Shown: positions 8,373 through 17,429, counted from the first letter of the stretch. The stretch is 64,000 nt of DNA from JAIOSF01 sp963677755 (GCA_963677755.1 OY782506.1:992001-1056000); one strand, 5' to 3'. The notes: a model not told the origin generated them from the letters alone. Translations and numbers: made by a program.

Positions 8373-8419
8373 GTGAAAGTCGCCTTAAGAATTTCTATAA
8401 TTTTTAAGGGGGCTTTGAC
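8373..8419 (+). promoter_or_regulatory. Conserved leader RNA hairpin, copy 2
   Basis: The same structure as 338-384: CCTTAAGAATT (8383-8393), TCTAT loop, AATTTTTAAGG (8399-8409), with lower stem GTGAAAG/CTTTGAC (8373-8379, 8413-8419) that has one mismatch. A T-G pair of copy 1 (346/376) is a C-G pair here (8381/8411), a change that keeps pairing. It lies between torD (stop at 8362) and the Tat-signal gene, so it is an intercistronic element here rather than a 5' leader. Confidence 0.6.
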
Positions 8420-8443
8420 CCACATAAATTTAAAGGAGTGAAG

Positions 8444-8668
8444 ATGGCTGAAGAGTTAAACGGTAGACGAAATTTTATCAAACGAGCTGGTGTTGCTACG
8501 GCGGTGTTAGCTGGTTCTGTTGCTGCAGTTGCTGCAACCTCAGAAGATCACCATCGAGGAGATGGAGGTGAAGTTGGTAACGGTGTTGTTACTGGAACTT
8601 CAACAAAGAAAGAGATTTTATACGATAAAACTCAAGCTTGGCATGAATTTTATCAAGCTGCTAAATAA
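8444..8668 (+). CDS. Small twin-arginine signal protein of the formate dehydrogenase operon (copy 2)
   Basis: Nearly the same as the 409-633 product: 74 residues, Tat motif GRRNFIKR, an alanine-rich hydrophobic stretch and the conserved end DKTQAWHEFYQAAK. Differences cluster in the acidic/histidine linker (EDHHRGDGGE here). The start is ATG 8444 with AAAGGAG ending at 8438. It precedes the selenocysteine fdhA by 16 nt. The function is unknown; constant pairing with fdhA suggests a role in export, anchoring or assembly of the catalytic subunit. Confidence 0.75.
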   Translation: MAEELNGRRNFIKRAGVATAVLAGSVAAVAATSEDHHRGDGGEVGNGVVTGTSTKKEILYDKTQAWHEFYQAAK

Positions 8669-8684
8669 ATAAAAAGGAAAAAAC

Positions 8685-11483
8685 ATGAAACTGTTAAAAA
8701 GTTTTGGAAGAAGAAGTTTTTTAAAAATGGCTTCACTTGCAACAGCTGTAACAGCAACATCTGGCTTTGCTAGTACAAATGTTTTAAGAAGTGCAACTGA
8801 AGAAGAGATTAAAAATCCATTCCCAGGTTCTAAACTTGTTAAAACTATATGTACACATTGTTCAGTAGGTTGTGGTGTTGTAGCTGAAGTTCAAAATGGT
8901 GTATGGGTAAGACAAGAAGTTGCTCAAGATCACCCTATAAGTCATGGAGGTCACTGTTGTAAAGGTGCTGATATGATTGATAAGGTAAGAGGAACAAACA
9001 GACTTAAATATCCTATTGAAAAAGCTAACGGAAGTTGGAATAGATTAAGCTGGGATGATGCTATGAGTAAAGTAACTGATAAGTTAACAGCTCTTAGAGA
9101 TCAATTTGGTCCAGATGCAATCCAATTTTTAGGATCAGCTAAAGTAAGTAATGAGCAAGCTTTCTATATAAGAAAATTTGCAGCTATGTTTGGAACAAAC
9201 AACATAGATCACCAAGCTAGAATTTGACATAGTCCAACAGTTGCCGGTGTGGCAAATACATGGGGTTATGGAGCTATGACAAATCATATAGGTGACATGC
9301 AAAACTCAAAAGCGATTATTATATTCGGAGCAAATCCAGCTTCAAATCATCCAATAGCGATGCAACATATATTAAAAGCAAAAGAACAAAATGGTGCAAA
9401 AATTATTGTAATTGATCCAAGATATACAAAAACTGCTGCGAAATCAGATGTGTACTGTAGAATTAGAACAGGTACTGATATTGCGTTTATGTATGGAATG
9501 ATTAGACTTATTAGAGATAATAACTGGGTTGATAAATCATTTATTGCAGATAGAGTTTATGGAATGGAAGATATTTTCACAGAATGTGAAAAATTTACAC
9601 CAGAGCATGTAGAAGATGTGACAGGTTGTCCAAAAGAGTTATTGATTCAAGCTACAACTGCATTTGCAACAGCAGATCCAGGATGTTTAATTTGGAATCA
9701 AGGATGGACTCAACACACAATCGGTTCTTCAAATACAAGATTAGGTTCTATTTTACAACTTACATTAGGAAACATGGGTAAACCAGGTGGAGGATGTAAT
9801 ATTTTAAGAGGACATGATAATGTACAAGCATCAACAGATTTAGGTTGTCTAGCTGATACACTACCAGGGTATTATGGTTTAAGTGAAGGTTCGTGGAAAT
9901 ACTTCTCGAAACAATGGAATGTAGATTATGATTGGTTAAAAGGTCGATTTAAATCTAAAAAAATGATGGAATCAAAAGGATTTAGTCTAGGGCTTTGGAT
10001 ACATGGTGTTTTAGAAAAAGAAAATGCCGCAAATAATGCTGACACTCCTTTAAAAGCTTTAGTATGTATAGGGAATGGTATTTCAACTATTACACAAACA
10101 CATAAAGTAAAAGAAGCATTAGATAAGCTAGACTTAGTTGTCTTTATTGATCCATATGTAAATGATGCTGCTGTTATTACAACAAGAGGTGACAATATGT
10201 TCCTTTTACCAGCTGCTTCACAAGTTGAAACAAGTGGTACAGTTGTAAATACTGCTCGTAGTGCACAATGGAGAACAAAAGTTGTAGATCCACTTTATGA
10301 GGCAAGACCAGATCAAGAGATATTATTTGACTTTGCTAAAAGAATGGGATTTTATGATGAGTATATTGCAGGTATGGGTAAAGGTGATAAATTTACTTGG
10401 CCAGAAGATGCTACAAATGAGATTGCAAGAAGTTTAAAAACTATTGGTTTCCAAGGTAGAACAGCTGAGCGTATTAAAAAACATACTGAAAATTGGCACT
10501 TATTTGATAGTGTATCACTTAAAGGTAAAGGTGTTACCCAAAAAGAGTACTATGGTTTACCATGGCCTTGTTGGACAGAAGAACATCCAGGAAGTCCTGT
10601 TTTATATAATATTAATTTACCAGTATCACAAGGTGGTATGGGATTTAGAAATAGATTTGGAACAGAACGAAATGGAGCTGATTTACTTTCTGCAAAAGGA
10701 AGTGCACCAGTTGGTTCTAAAGTTGATGGTGGATATGCTGAAATTACATATAAAAATATTGAAGAGTTAGCTGGTATAACTTTAACTGCTGCTGAGAAAA
10801 AAGCGGTTGAGGGTAAAAACTGGAAAACAGATGATAGTGGTATTTTAAATAAATATGCAATTGAAGCTGGACTTGCTCCTTATGGAAATGCAAGAGCTAG
10901 AACTATTGTTTGGAACTTTATTGATAATATTCCTAAACATAGAGAGCCATTGCATTCATTTAGACCAGATTTAGTGAAAAAATATCCAGCAGTAAAAGAT
11001 AGAAAAAATCACTACAGAACAAATGTACGATATGAAACTGAACAAAATGCACAAAATTGGGTAAAAGATTATCCAGTAAATATTGTTTCAGGAAGAATTG
11101 TTGAGCATATGGGAACAGGAACAGAAACAAGAGCATCAAAATATCTTGCAGAGTTATCTGGTGAGATGTATGGTGAAGTGCATCCTAATCTTGCAGCTAA
11201 ACTTGGTATCAAAGATAATGAGATGATGTGGGTTTATGGAACAGGTGAAGGTAAGATTAAAATCAGATGTAAACACTCTTTTAGAGTTGATGAAAATTCT
11301 GTATTTTTACCACAAAACTTCTCAGGAATGTGGAGTGGAGAGAGCTTAGAAAGTAAATATCCAGAGGGTACTGCACCACATAGTTTCGGTGAAAGTTCAA
11401 ACCAAGTTACAAGTTATGGTTATGACCAACAAACATCTTGTCCAGAGACTAAATGTTCTTTGGTAAGACTAGAAAGAGCATAG
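8685..11483 (+). CDS. fdhA: Formate dehydrogenase major subunit, selenocysteine form (TGA codon 181 read through, copy 2)
   Basis: A conventional reading splits this gene at TGA 9225-9227. Reading that codon as selenocysteine gives 932 residues, exactly the length of the first copy. Codon 181 is the known Mo/W-ligating active-site position (context ARI-U-HSP), and the other paralogue has Cys there. A hairpin with the position and GGU loop of bacterial SECIS elements follows at once (9228-9270). The frame stays open and conserved for 751 further codons, so this is not a decayed gene. Tat motif GRRSFLK and the [4Fe-4S] cysteines (CTHCSVGC) are present. Reading requires SelA, SelB, SelC and SelD, none of which is in this window. 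Confidence 0.93.
9228..9270 (+). promoter_or_regulatory. SECIS element for selenocysteine insertion at TGA 9225-9227
   Basis: The upper stem TTGCC/GGCAA (9241-9245, 9251-9255) closes the loop GGTGT, 13 nt after the TGA. The lower stem CATAGTCC (9228-9235) pairs with GGGTTATG (9263-9270) through 8 bp including wobbles. The GGU in the apical loop and the spacing match the E. coli fdhF/fdnG SECIS (family knowledge). In the cysteine paralogue the same codons carry different third bases, and the upper stem is broken. Confidence 0.88.
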
Positions 11484-11492
11484 GAGTAAGAT

Positions 11493-12086
11493 ATGAATAA
11501 TAAACCAGATTTTGCAAGAATGAAGTTCTATTGTGATGAAAACCTATGTATCGATTGTAATGGTTGTGTAGTAGCTTGTAAAGAAGCACATGAAGTTCCA
11601 GTTGGTGTAAATAGAAGAAAAGTAGTTACAGTAAACGAAGGTATAGTAGGGCAAGAGATATCAGTATCAATGGCGTGTATGCATTGTGCTGATGCACCAT
11701 GTCAACAAGTATGTCCAACAGACTGTTTTTATATAAGAGCAGATGGAATTGTTTTACATGATAAAGATAAATGTATAGGTTGTGGATATTGTCTATTTGC
11801 TTGTCCTTTTGGAGCTCCACAGTTTCCAAAAGATGGTGCTTTTGGTACTAAAGGGAAAATGGATAAATGTACAATGTGTGCAGGGGGACCTGAAGAGACT
11901 AATTCACACGAAGAGTTCGAGAAATATGGACAAAACAGAATTAGTGAAGGGAAAGTTCCTATGTGTGCATCAATGTGTTCAACAAAAGCTTTACTTGTAG
12001 GTGATGCAGATGAAGTAGCACTTATTAAAACATATAGAGCTACAACAAAAGGGAAAGGTATAGCTACTGAACCTATGGGATGGTAG
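11493..12086 (+). CDS. fdhB: Formate dehydrogenase iron-sulfur subunit (copy 2)
   Basis: Identical in protein and apparently in DNA to 3457-4050: 197 residues with four [4Fe-4S] cysteine clusters. It begins 9 nt after the selenocysteine fdhA. Because the two FdhB proteins are the same, either can serve the Cys or the Sec catalytic subunit, so only FdhA distinguishes the two enzymes. Confidence 0.93.
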   Translation: MNNKPDFARMKFYCDENLCIDCNGCVVACKEAHEVPVGVNRRKVVTVNEGIVGQEISVSMACMHCADAPCQQVCPTDCFYIRADGIVLHDKDKCIGCGYCLFACPFGAPQFPKDGAFGTKGKMDKCTMCAGGPEETNSHEEFEKYGQNRISEGKVPMCASMCSTKALLVGDADEVALIKTYRATTKGKGIATEPMGW

Positions 12087-12095
12087 GAGATAATT

Positions 12096-13052
12096 ATGGA
12101 AAATACTAACACATTTTTTAGTAGAAATAAAGCCTATATCTTTACTCTATTAGGACTTACTATAGCTGCTATTATTATGGGTGGTTTTATGATGATCTTT
12201 GATTGGGGATATTTAGTAAAATATATCCTTGATATGATCACAGGAGCAGGGGTAAGTGGAGTTGTAACTCCACCTACTTCAAACTATGAAACTATGGTAA
12301 ATGCAGCCTTTGGACCAAACTATAATACAATTGCACCTGAGATTATCCGTGCTAGTAACGAGAGACAAGAATATATTTGGTGGGTATTTGTAGCGGAGAT
12401 TGCAATATTTTGTTTTATGTATGCAAAATATGGTAGAAAAACTGCAATAGTAACAAACCCAGATGATCAAGTGCAAGTGTTCTCTTTATTTCATAGAACT
12501 GTGATGTGGTTAAATGTAATCATTATCATTACACTTATAATATCAGGATTTAATATCACATGGTCATTGCGTTCAGGTGGTGGTGAGATCCCATTTCTTT
12601 TACGTGGATTACATGAAGTGACAGGATTAGTATGGTTTCCATTTTGGTTACTCCTTACTATTATAGCTTTTAAAGATGCAAAATTACTTTCAAGTAATAG
12701 TGTACTGAAAAAGATTATATTACCTGGAAAATTTAAACCAATGAAAAGAGTGATTTATATTGTATTTGTAGCTATGGGAACTGGTCTTTTAGCAAGTGGT
12801 TTTCTTATTTGGTTTTTACATCCAGATACTTTTACCCATGCTAGTTTAATACAGTTTAAAAGAGTGTTACTTTATGTTCACTTCGCTTCTAGTGTTTTAA
12901 TTATGTTCTTTATTATGGACTTTGTATATTCTATTTTAATATCAATAAAAGGGAATTTAAAAGGGTTAATTACAGGAAAGTATCCAAGAGAACATTTAGA
13001 ACAATTAGCACCAGATGTTTTAGCTGATATTGATAGTATAAAAGGAAACTAA
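12096..13052 (+). CDS. fdhC: Formate dehydrogenase cytochrome b subunit (copy 2)
   Basis: A 318-residue membrane protein identical to the product of 4060-5016, with the same hydrophobic segments and candidate haem histidines. It is the quinone-reducing anchor for the second formate dehydrogenase. It starts 9 nt after fdhB and ends 1 nt before fdhD. Confidence 0.92.
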   Translation: MENTNTFFSRNKAYIFTLLGLTIAAIIMGGFMMIFDWGYLVKYILDMITGAGVSGVVTPPTSNYETMVNAAFGPNYNTIAPEIIRASNERQEYIWWVFVAEIAIFCFMYAKYGRKTAIVTNPDDQVQVFSLFHRTVMWLNVIIIITLIISGFNITWSLRSGGGEIPFLLRGLHEVTGLVWFPFWLLLTIIAFKDAKLLSSNSVLKKIILPGKFKPMKRVIYIVFVAMGTGLLASGFLIWFLHPDTFTHASLIQFKRVLLYVHFASSVLIMFFIMDFVYSILISIKGNLKGLITGKYPREHLEQLAPDVLADIDSIKGN

Positions 13053-13053
13053 G

Positions 13054-13881
13054 ATGACTAAGCCTATGAGAAGTGAGAACTTCTCCCTTCTAAAAACTAA
13101 ACTCAATGATTACTGTAAAGAGATAATTATTGAAAAAGTTTATGAAGATGAGATTGAAACACTTGAAGATTATGTAATTAAAGAAGACAAAATAGAATTT
13201 TACCTTAATGGTAAAAGATTTTTGTCTGTTATGAGTATTGCTCAGTATCAAGATGCACATATTATTGGTTTCTTACTTTCAGAAGCTGTTATTAAAAGTT
13301 ATGATGATATAAAATCAGTAAAAATTGATGAAGATGGATTAAAAGTTCGTATCAAAGCAAATGTAAGTAAAGTAGGGTACCAAAATCTTTTTAAAGAGAA
13401 AACATTAACTTCAGGTTGTTGTGTTGGTGTAACTGGTAATGCAGAGAAAACATTTAATTGTTCATTTGTAAATACAGATTATACTATTGACTCAAAAGAG
13501 ATTTTACATCATATGAAAGAGTTTAATAGCCCTAGTGTATTGTTTGATAATACAGGTTGTGTACATAAAGCAGAACTTGTATTAGAAGATGGTACTTTTT
13601 ATGTAGCTGAAGATATAGGGAGACACAACGCAATAGATAAAGTTGTTGGTCTTGCATCTATGGATAGAAAAGATATTAAAAAATCTATTTTATACGCTAG
13701 TGGTAGATTGTCTATGGAGATGGTAGTAAAATGTGTAATGCATAGAATACCAATAGTAGTTTCAAAAGCTGCTGTTACTTTACAAGGTATTAAATCTGCA
13801 AATGAACATGGTATAACTCTTATTGGGTTTGCTAGAGATAGAAAAATGAATGTTTATACACATTCTGGAAGAATTAATTAG
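13054..13881 (+). CDS. fdhD: Formate dehydrogenase accessory sulfurtransferase (copy 2)
   Basis: Same as the first fdhD except for silent changes (13779 and near 13806) and a final codon AAT (Asn) where copy 1 has GCT (Ala). The stop TAG (13879-13881) abuts the ATG of the downstream PLP-fold gene, so the two are probably translationally coupled. That arrangement exists only behind this copy. Confidence 0.93.
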   Translation: MTKPMRSENFSLLKTKLNDYCKEIIIEKVYEDEIETLEDYVIKEDKIEFYLNGKRFLSVMSIAQYQDAHIIGFLLSEAVIKSYDDIKSVKIDEDGLKVRIKANVSKVGYQNLFKEKTLTSGCCVGVTGNAEKTFNCSFVNTDYTIDSKEILHHMKEFNSPSVLFDNTGCVHKAELVLEDGTFYVAEDIGRHNAIDKVVGLASMDRKDIKKSILYASGRLSMEMVVKCVMHRIPIVVSKAAVTLQGIKSANEHGITLIGFARDRKMNVYTHSGRIN

Positions 13882-14862
13882 ATGGTTAAGTTAAATTGTT
13901 TACAATACAAACGAGCTGACCATTTAACTATTACAAATGATTATAGTGTAAGTGCTTTAGTATCAAATGAGGAATTTGATGCTTTGTGCTTACGTTATTA
14001 TAAAAAGTTTGAATATCCAAGTTTAAAAACATTTTCTCTATTAAAAGAGGGTTTTTTAGGATTGTTTTTAGAGTTAGAGGGAAAAATTGCTGTCAGTGTT
14101 GGAGAAACACAAGCGGTAATTGATGGTGCAAAATTATACGAGAAATTGGGTTTTGAAATTCAATGGGTTAATTTAAAAAAAGATGGAACAGTAAATCTCT
14201 ATGATTTAAAAGATAAAAATATAGATTTCTTGTTCTTATCTTCTTATGTGATGGATACTTTTGCAAAAATAGATTTAAAAAGAATTAAAAGATATACAAA
14301 AGCAAAAATCATCTCAAATGGAACAGCACATAAAGATACTTTAAGTGATGCAATTTATTTTGATAATTATAAGTTAACAGGTTTCTCTGTCTCAGCAGTA
14401 TTGTTATTTAAAAATGATTTATTTGAACTTTTACCTGTTGGACAAATAGATTCAGTTGCTTTAAAAATATGTTATGATGCATTGGAAAAGCAAAATTTTA
14501 ATAATAATATGAAACCATTATTTATTGAACACCTTCTTGAAATATTTAATGATGATATTTGTTTTTTTGTGAATCATAAAAGAACATTGCCATACTCTTT
14601 ACATTTTGGTTTAAAGTATATAAAAGCAAGAGAGTTAATACGAACAATGGCTTTAAATAAAATATATATAACAAATGGGGAAGGGTGTTCTTTAGGTTTT
14701 TCAAAACCATCTAGAATAGTACAAGAAATGGGATATGATGAAACTAGAAGTAGATGTGCAATATCATTATCTTTTGATCAAGAGCTAACTCCTGAAGAGA
14801 TAAAAAAAGTAGTAGAAACTATGTATAAAAAATATAAACAAATACGAGCATTAAATAATTAA
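13882..14862 (+). CDS. Degenerate cysteine desulfurase-like (class V aminotransferase fold) protein next to fdhD
   Basis: 326 residues, shorter than the usual 380-400 of NifS/IscS. The C-terminal part is recognisable: GEGCSLGFSKPSRIVQEMGY matches the active-site cysteine loop and following helix of cysteine desulfurases (Cys269), and R-S-R-C-A-I-S matches their RSSIRFSLG strand. Lys164 in DNYKLTG sits where the PLP lysine is expected. Other hallmarks look altered by my alignment: the PLP-stacking His is Thr76 (GETQAV), and the DATQ Asp is Asn146. FdhD family members receive sulfur from such enzymes, so a dedicated sulfur (or selenium) donor for the formate dehydrogenases is a reasonable inference. 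It may instead be a catalytically poor partner. It ends the fdh operon, followed by a strong terminator. Confidence 0.65.
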   Translation: MVKLNCLQYKRADHLTITNDYSVSALVSNEEFDALCLRYYKKFEYPSLKTFSLLKEGFLGLFLELEGKIAVSVGETQAVIDGAKLYEKLGFEIQWVNLKKDGTVNLYDLKDKNIDFLFLSSYVMDTFAKIDLKRIKRYTKAKIISNGTAHKDTLSDAIYFDNYKLTGFSVSAVLLFKNDLFELLPVGQIDSVALKICYDALEKQNFNNNMKPLFIEHLLEIFNDDICFFVNHKRTLPYSLHFGLKYIKARELIRTMALNKIYITNGEGCSLGFSKPSRIVQEMGYDETRSRCAISLSFDQELTPEEIKKVVETMYKKYKQIRALNN

Positions 14863-14880
14863 TATTTTCTAAGTGTTATT

Positions 14881-14915
14881 AAAAAAGGGTTGCTAAATTT
14901 AGCAACCCTTTTTTT
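14881..14915. terminator. Bidirectional rho-independent terminator
   Basis: GGGTTGCTAAA paired with TTTAGCAACCC, flanked by an A-run on the left and a T-run on the right. It serves both the fdh operon (plus) and sucCD (minus), which converge here. Confidence 0.92.
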
Positions 14916-14935
14916 AATAGAAAAGTAATAGTAGA

Positions 14936-15808
14936 TTATTTAGTTAAAACCTCTTTTACAGCTTTCCCTATTTCTGCTGGAGAAACAACAACTTTAACCC
15001 CTGCATCTTCAAGTGCAGCCATTTTTTCAGCAGCCGTACCAGCTCCACCAGATACAATAGCACCAGCGTGACCCATTCTTTTCCCAGCAGGTGCAGTTTG
15101 ACCAGCAATAAATGCTACAACAGGTTTCGTAATATTTTCTTTGATATACGCAGCAGCTTGAATCTCTAAATCTCCACCAATTTCACCAATCATAACAATT
15201 GCTTCAGTTTCTGGATCTGCTTCAAACATTGGTAATAATTGTTTGTATGAAAGTCCAATAATTGGGTCTCCACCAATACCAACAGCTGTTGTGATACCAA
15301 ATCCTTCTTTACACACTTGGTTTGCACCTTCATATGTTAATGTTCCAGATTTAGATATAAGCCCTACATTTCCTTTTTTGAAAATATTTCCTGGCATAAT
15401 ACCTATTTTACATTCTTGGGCAGTTATAATTCCTGGACAGTTTGGTCCAATAGTCATCATCCCATGTTTTACAGCGTAAGCTTTTGCAGCTTGCATATCT
15501 CTTACAGGCGCACCTTCTGTAATAATAACAGCAAGTTTAATCCCAGCCTCAGCAGCTTCCATAACAGCATCTGCTACAAAAACAGGTGGAACAAATATCA
15601 TTGATACTGTTGCATTCGTAGCATTTACAGCACATTGCACAGTATTAAAAACAGGTTTTCCTAAATGTTCTTGACCACCTTTATTTGGAGTGACACCACC
15701 TACTATATTTGTCCCATAAGCTATACATTGTTCAGAATGAAAAGTACCTTCTTTCCCTGTGAAACCTTGAACGATTACTTTTGTATCTTTATTTACTAAA
15801 ATTGACAT
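14936..15808 (-). CDS. sucD: Succinyl-CoA synthetase alpha subunit
   Basis: A 290-residue ADP-forming succinate-CoA ligase alpha chain, interconverting succinyl-CoA and succinate with ATP formation. Visible marks are the CoA-binding Rossmann start (VIVQGFTGKEGTFHSEQCI), GPNCPG, SGTLTYE, and the phosphohistidine motif GHAGAIVSGGAGTA near residues 245-260. It lies 12 nt downstream of sucC and forms its operon partner. The terminator at 14881-14915 closes the transcript. Confidence 0.96.
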   Translation of the reverse strand: MSILVNKDTKVIVQGFTGKEGTFHSEQCIAYGTNIVGGVTPNKGGQEHLGKPVFNTVQCAVNATNATVSMIFVPPVFVADAVMEAAEAGIKLAVIITEGAPVRDMQAAKAYAVKHGMMTIGPNCPGIITAQECKIGIMPGNIFKKGNVGLISKSGTLTYEGANQVCKEGFGITTAVGIGGDPIIGLSYKQLLPMFEADPETEAIVMIGEIGGDLEIQAAAYIKENITKPVVAFIAGQTAPAGKRMGHAGAIVSGGAGTAAEKMAALEDAGVKVVVSPAEIGKAVKEVLTK

Positions 15809-15820
15809 CTATAATACTCC

Positions 15821-16993
15821 TTACTGTGCCGCTGCAGCTTCAACTGCTTTTTTTGCACCATCACCTAAATCTGTTGCACTTATAACATTGTCTATACCCG
15901 CACTTTTCAATATTTCTGCAGCTTCCGGTGCATTTGTTCCATCAAGTCTTACAATAATAGGGACTCTTACATCTACCATTTTTGTAGCTTCTAAAATACC
16001 ATTTGCAATTCTATCACATCTTACAATACCACCAAAAATATTAACAAATATCGCTTTTACTTTTGGATTTTTTAAAATTATTTCAAAACCTTTTGCAACT
16101 GTTTCAGCATTTGCTTTTCCACCTACATCAAGGAAATTTGCAGGAGTTCCACCCATATAATTAATAGTATCCATAGTACCCATAGCAAGTCCTGCTCCAT
16201 TTACCATACAACCAATTTCACCATCTAGTGAAATGTATGATAATCCATACTGACTAGCTTCTCTTTCATCAGCATCTTCTTCACTTATATCCCTCATATC
16301 TTCTATATCAGGATGACGTGCTAATGCAGAATCATCAAATCCCATTTTTCCATCAAGAGCTAAAAAGTCCCCTGATTTTGTTTTAATAAGTGGATTTATT
16401 TCGATAAGTTCTGCATCATTTTCCATATATAGAGTATAAAGTTTTTTTGCAAAATCAATAAATTTTCTTTGTTCATTTTTATCTGTAATTCCTAGTTCAA
16501 AAACAAGTCTTCTTCCATGAAAACCATGAAAACCTATTGCTGGGTCAACTGGTACTTTGATGATTTTTTCAGGAGTTTTTTCAGCTACTTTTTCTATCTC
16601 CATTCCACCTTCATTTGAAGCCATAATAACAGGCATCTCTCTAGCTCTATCTAAAACAATACCAAGATATAATTCATCTTGAATATCTGCTCCCTCTTCA
16701 ATATATACTTTATTTACAGTTTTTCCCTCAGGTCCTGTTTGGTGAGTAACAAGTTGCATATGAAGAATTTCACTTGCTAGTTCTTCTACTTCAGTAACAG
16801 ATTTAGCAATTTTAACTCCTCCACCTAGTCCTCTTCCTCCTGCGTGTATCTGAGCTTTTACAACCCAAATGTTTCCACCAAGTTCATGTGCATTTGCCAC
16901 AGCTTGTGCTGGGGTATTTGCAACGATACCTCGTGGTGTTGGTACACCATATTTTGCAAAAATTTGTTTTGCTTGATATTCGTGAATATTCAT
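15821..16993 (-). CDS. sucC: Succinyl-CoA synthetase beta subunit
   Basis: 390 residues, the usual length. The ATP-grasp N-terminus (MNIHEYQAKQIFAKYGVPTP) and HAGGRGLGGGVK, followed by EINPL and the C-terminal NIFGGIVRCDRIANGI are diagnostic. It forms the nucleotide- and substrate-binding half of the SucCD complex of the TCA cycle. The start ATG at 16993 has an AGGAG site. The promoter should lie in 16994-17120, an AT-rich gap in which I see nothing else. Confidence 0.96.
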   Translation of the reverse strand: MNIHEYQAKQIFAKYGVPTPRGIVANTPAQAVANAHELGGNIWVVKAQIHAGGRGLGGGVKIAKSVTEVEELASEILHMQLVTHQTGPEGKTVNKVYIEEGADIQDELYLGIVLDRAREMPVIMASNEGGMEIEKVAEKTPEKIIKVPVDPAIGFHGFHGRRLVFELGITDKNEQRKFIDFAKKLYTLYMENDAELIEINPLIKTKSGDFLALDGKMGFDDSALARHPDIEDMRDISEEDADEREASQYGLSYISLDGEIGCMVNGAGLAMGTMDTINYMGGTPANFLDVGGKANAETVAKGFEIILKNPKVKAIFVNIFGGIVRCDRIANGILEATKMVDVRVPIIVRLDGTNAPEAAEILKSAGIDNVISATDLGDGAKKAVEAAAAQ

Positions 16994-17123
16994 TATTTCT
17001 CCTATGTAAGATTTGAATTTAAAAAATTATAGCAATATAGTGATTTAACTATTTTTACATTTTTATAAAAAATGTATTTTCAGGTAAGATTAGTTACGAA
17101 TTGTATCAAAAGTTACAAAAATA

Positions 17124-17429
17124 CTACTTTTTTAACTTATAATATGTTTCGTTTAGATACTTTGTTACTTTCTCTTGTTCTTCTGGAAACCATCCGATAT
17201 GTAGAGAATTGTCACATGTACTTACCCATGAGGCTAAATTATTAACATTTTGAACTTTTTTATTCATTTTGTCAAATTCACCATCTACTATGTGACATTT
17301 CTGACAGTTTGCTTCTTTAAATAGTTCTTCACCCTCTTGGATAGTTTCATCTAAAGGTTGAGAATATAAAGGTAAACTACAAACTGCAACTAAAAGTGAC
17401 TTATAAATTATTTTTGTAAAAGTAATCAT
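17124..17429 (-). CDS. Small periplasmic c-type cytochrome
   Basis: A 101-residue protein with an N-terminal signal peptide (hydrophobic core around residues 10-24) and one haem c motif, CQKCH, at about residues 42-46. The C-terminal text (WVSTCDNSLHIGWFPEEQEKVTKYLN) resembles small monohaem cytochromes of the sphaeroides-haem-protein type, where the second conserved motif lies near the C-terminus. It should accept or donate electrons in the periplasm; partners are unknown. It sits between sucC and the fumarase genes on the same strand but is separated by 116-130 nt on each side, so it may be a single-gene transcript. Confidence 0.8.
   Translation of the reverse strand: MITFTKIIYKSLLVAVCSLPLYSQPLDETIQEGEELFKEANCQKCHIVDGEFDKMNKKVQNVNNLASWVSTCDNSLHIGWFPEEQEKVTKYLNETYYKLKK

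Larger units (their letters stand above)
11438..13778 (+). repeat. 2.34-kb direct repeat, copy 2
   Basis: Counterpart of 3402-5742 at a constant offset of 8036 bp. The translated fdhB and fdhC are identical and fdhD is identical up to its last codon. Comparing the nucleotide lines shows no silent change inside the block. Two direct copies this long could recombine and delete about 8 kb, leaving one fdh operon. Confidence 0.9.

Noticed and set aside
9225..9227. TGA as a nonsense mutation that makes fdhA copy 2 a pseudogene
   Set aside because: It falls exactly on the catalytic codon, is followed by a SECIS-type hairpin, and the downstream 751 codons remain conserved with the paralogue.
3402..13778. 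The identical 2.34-kb blocks as an assembly artefact
   Set aside because: Both blocks are joined to clearly different flanks (diverged fdhA upstream, different sequence after fdhD), so two real copies are the simpler reading; long reads could still settle it.
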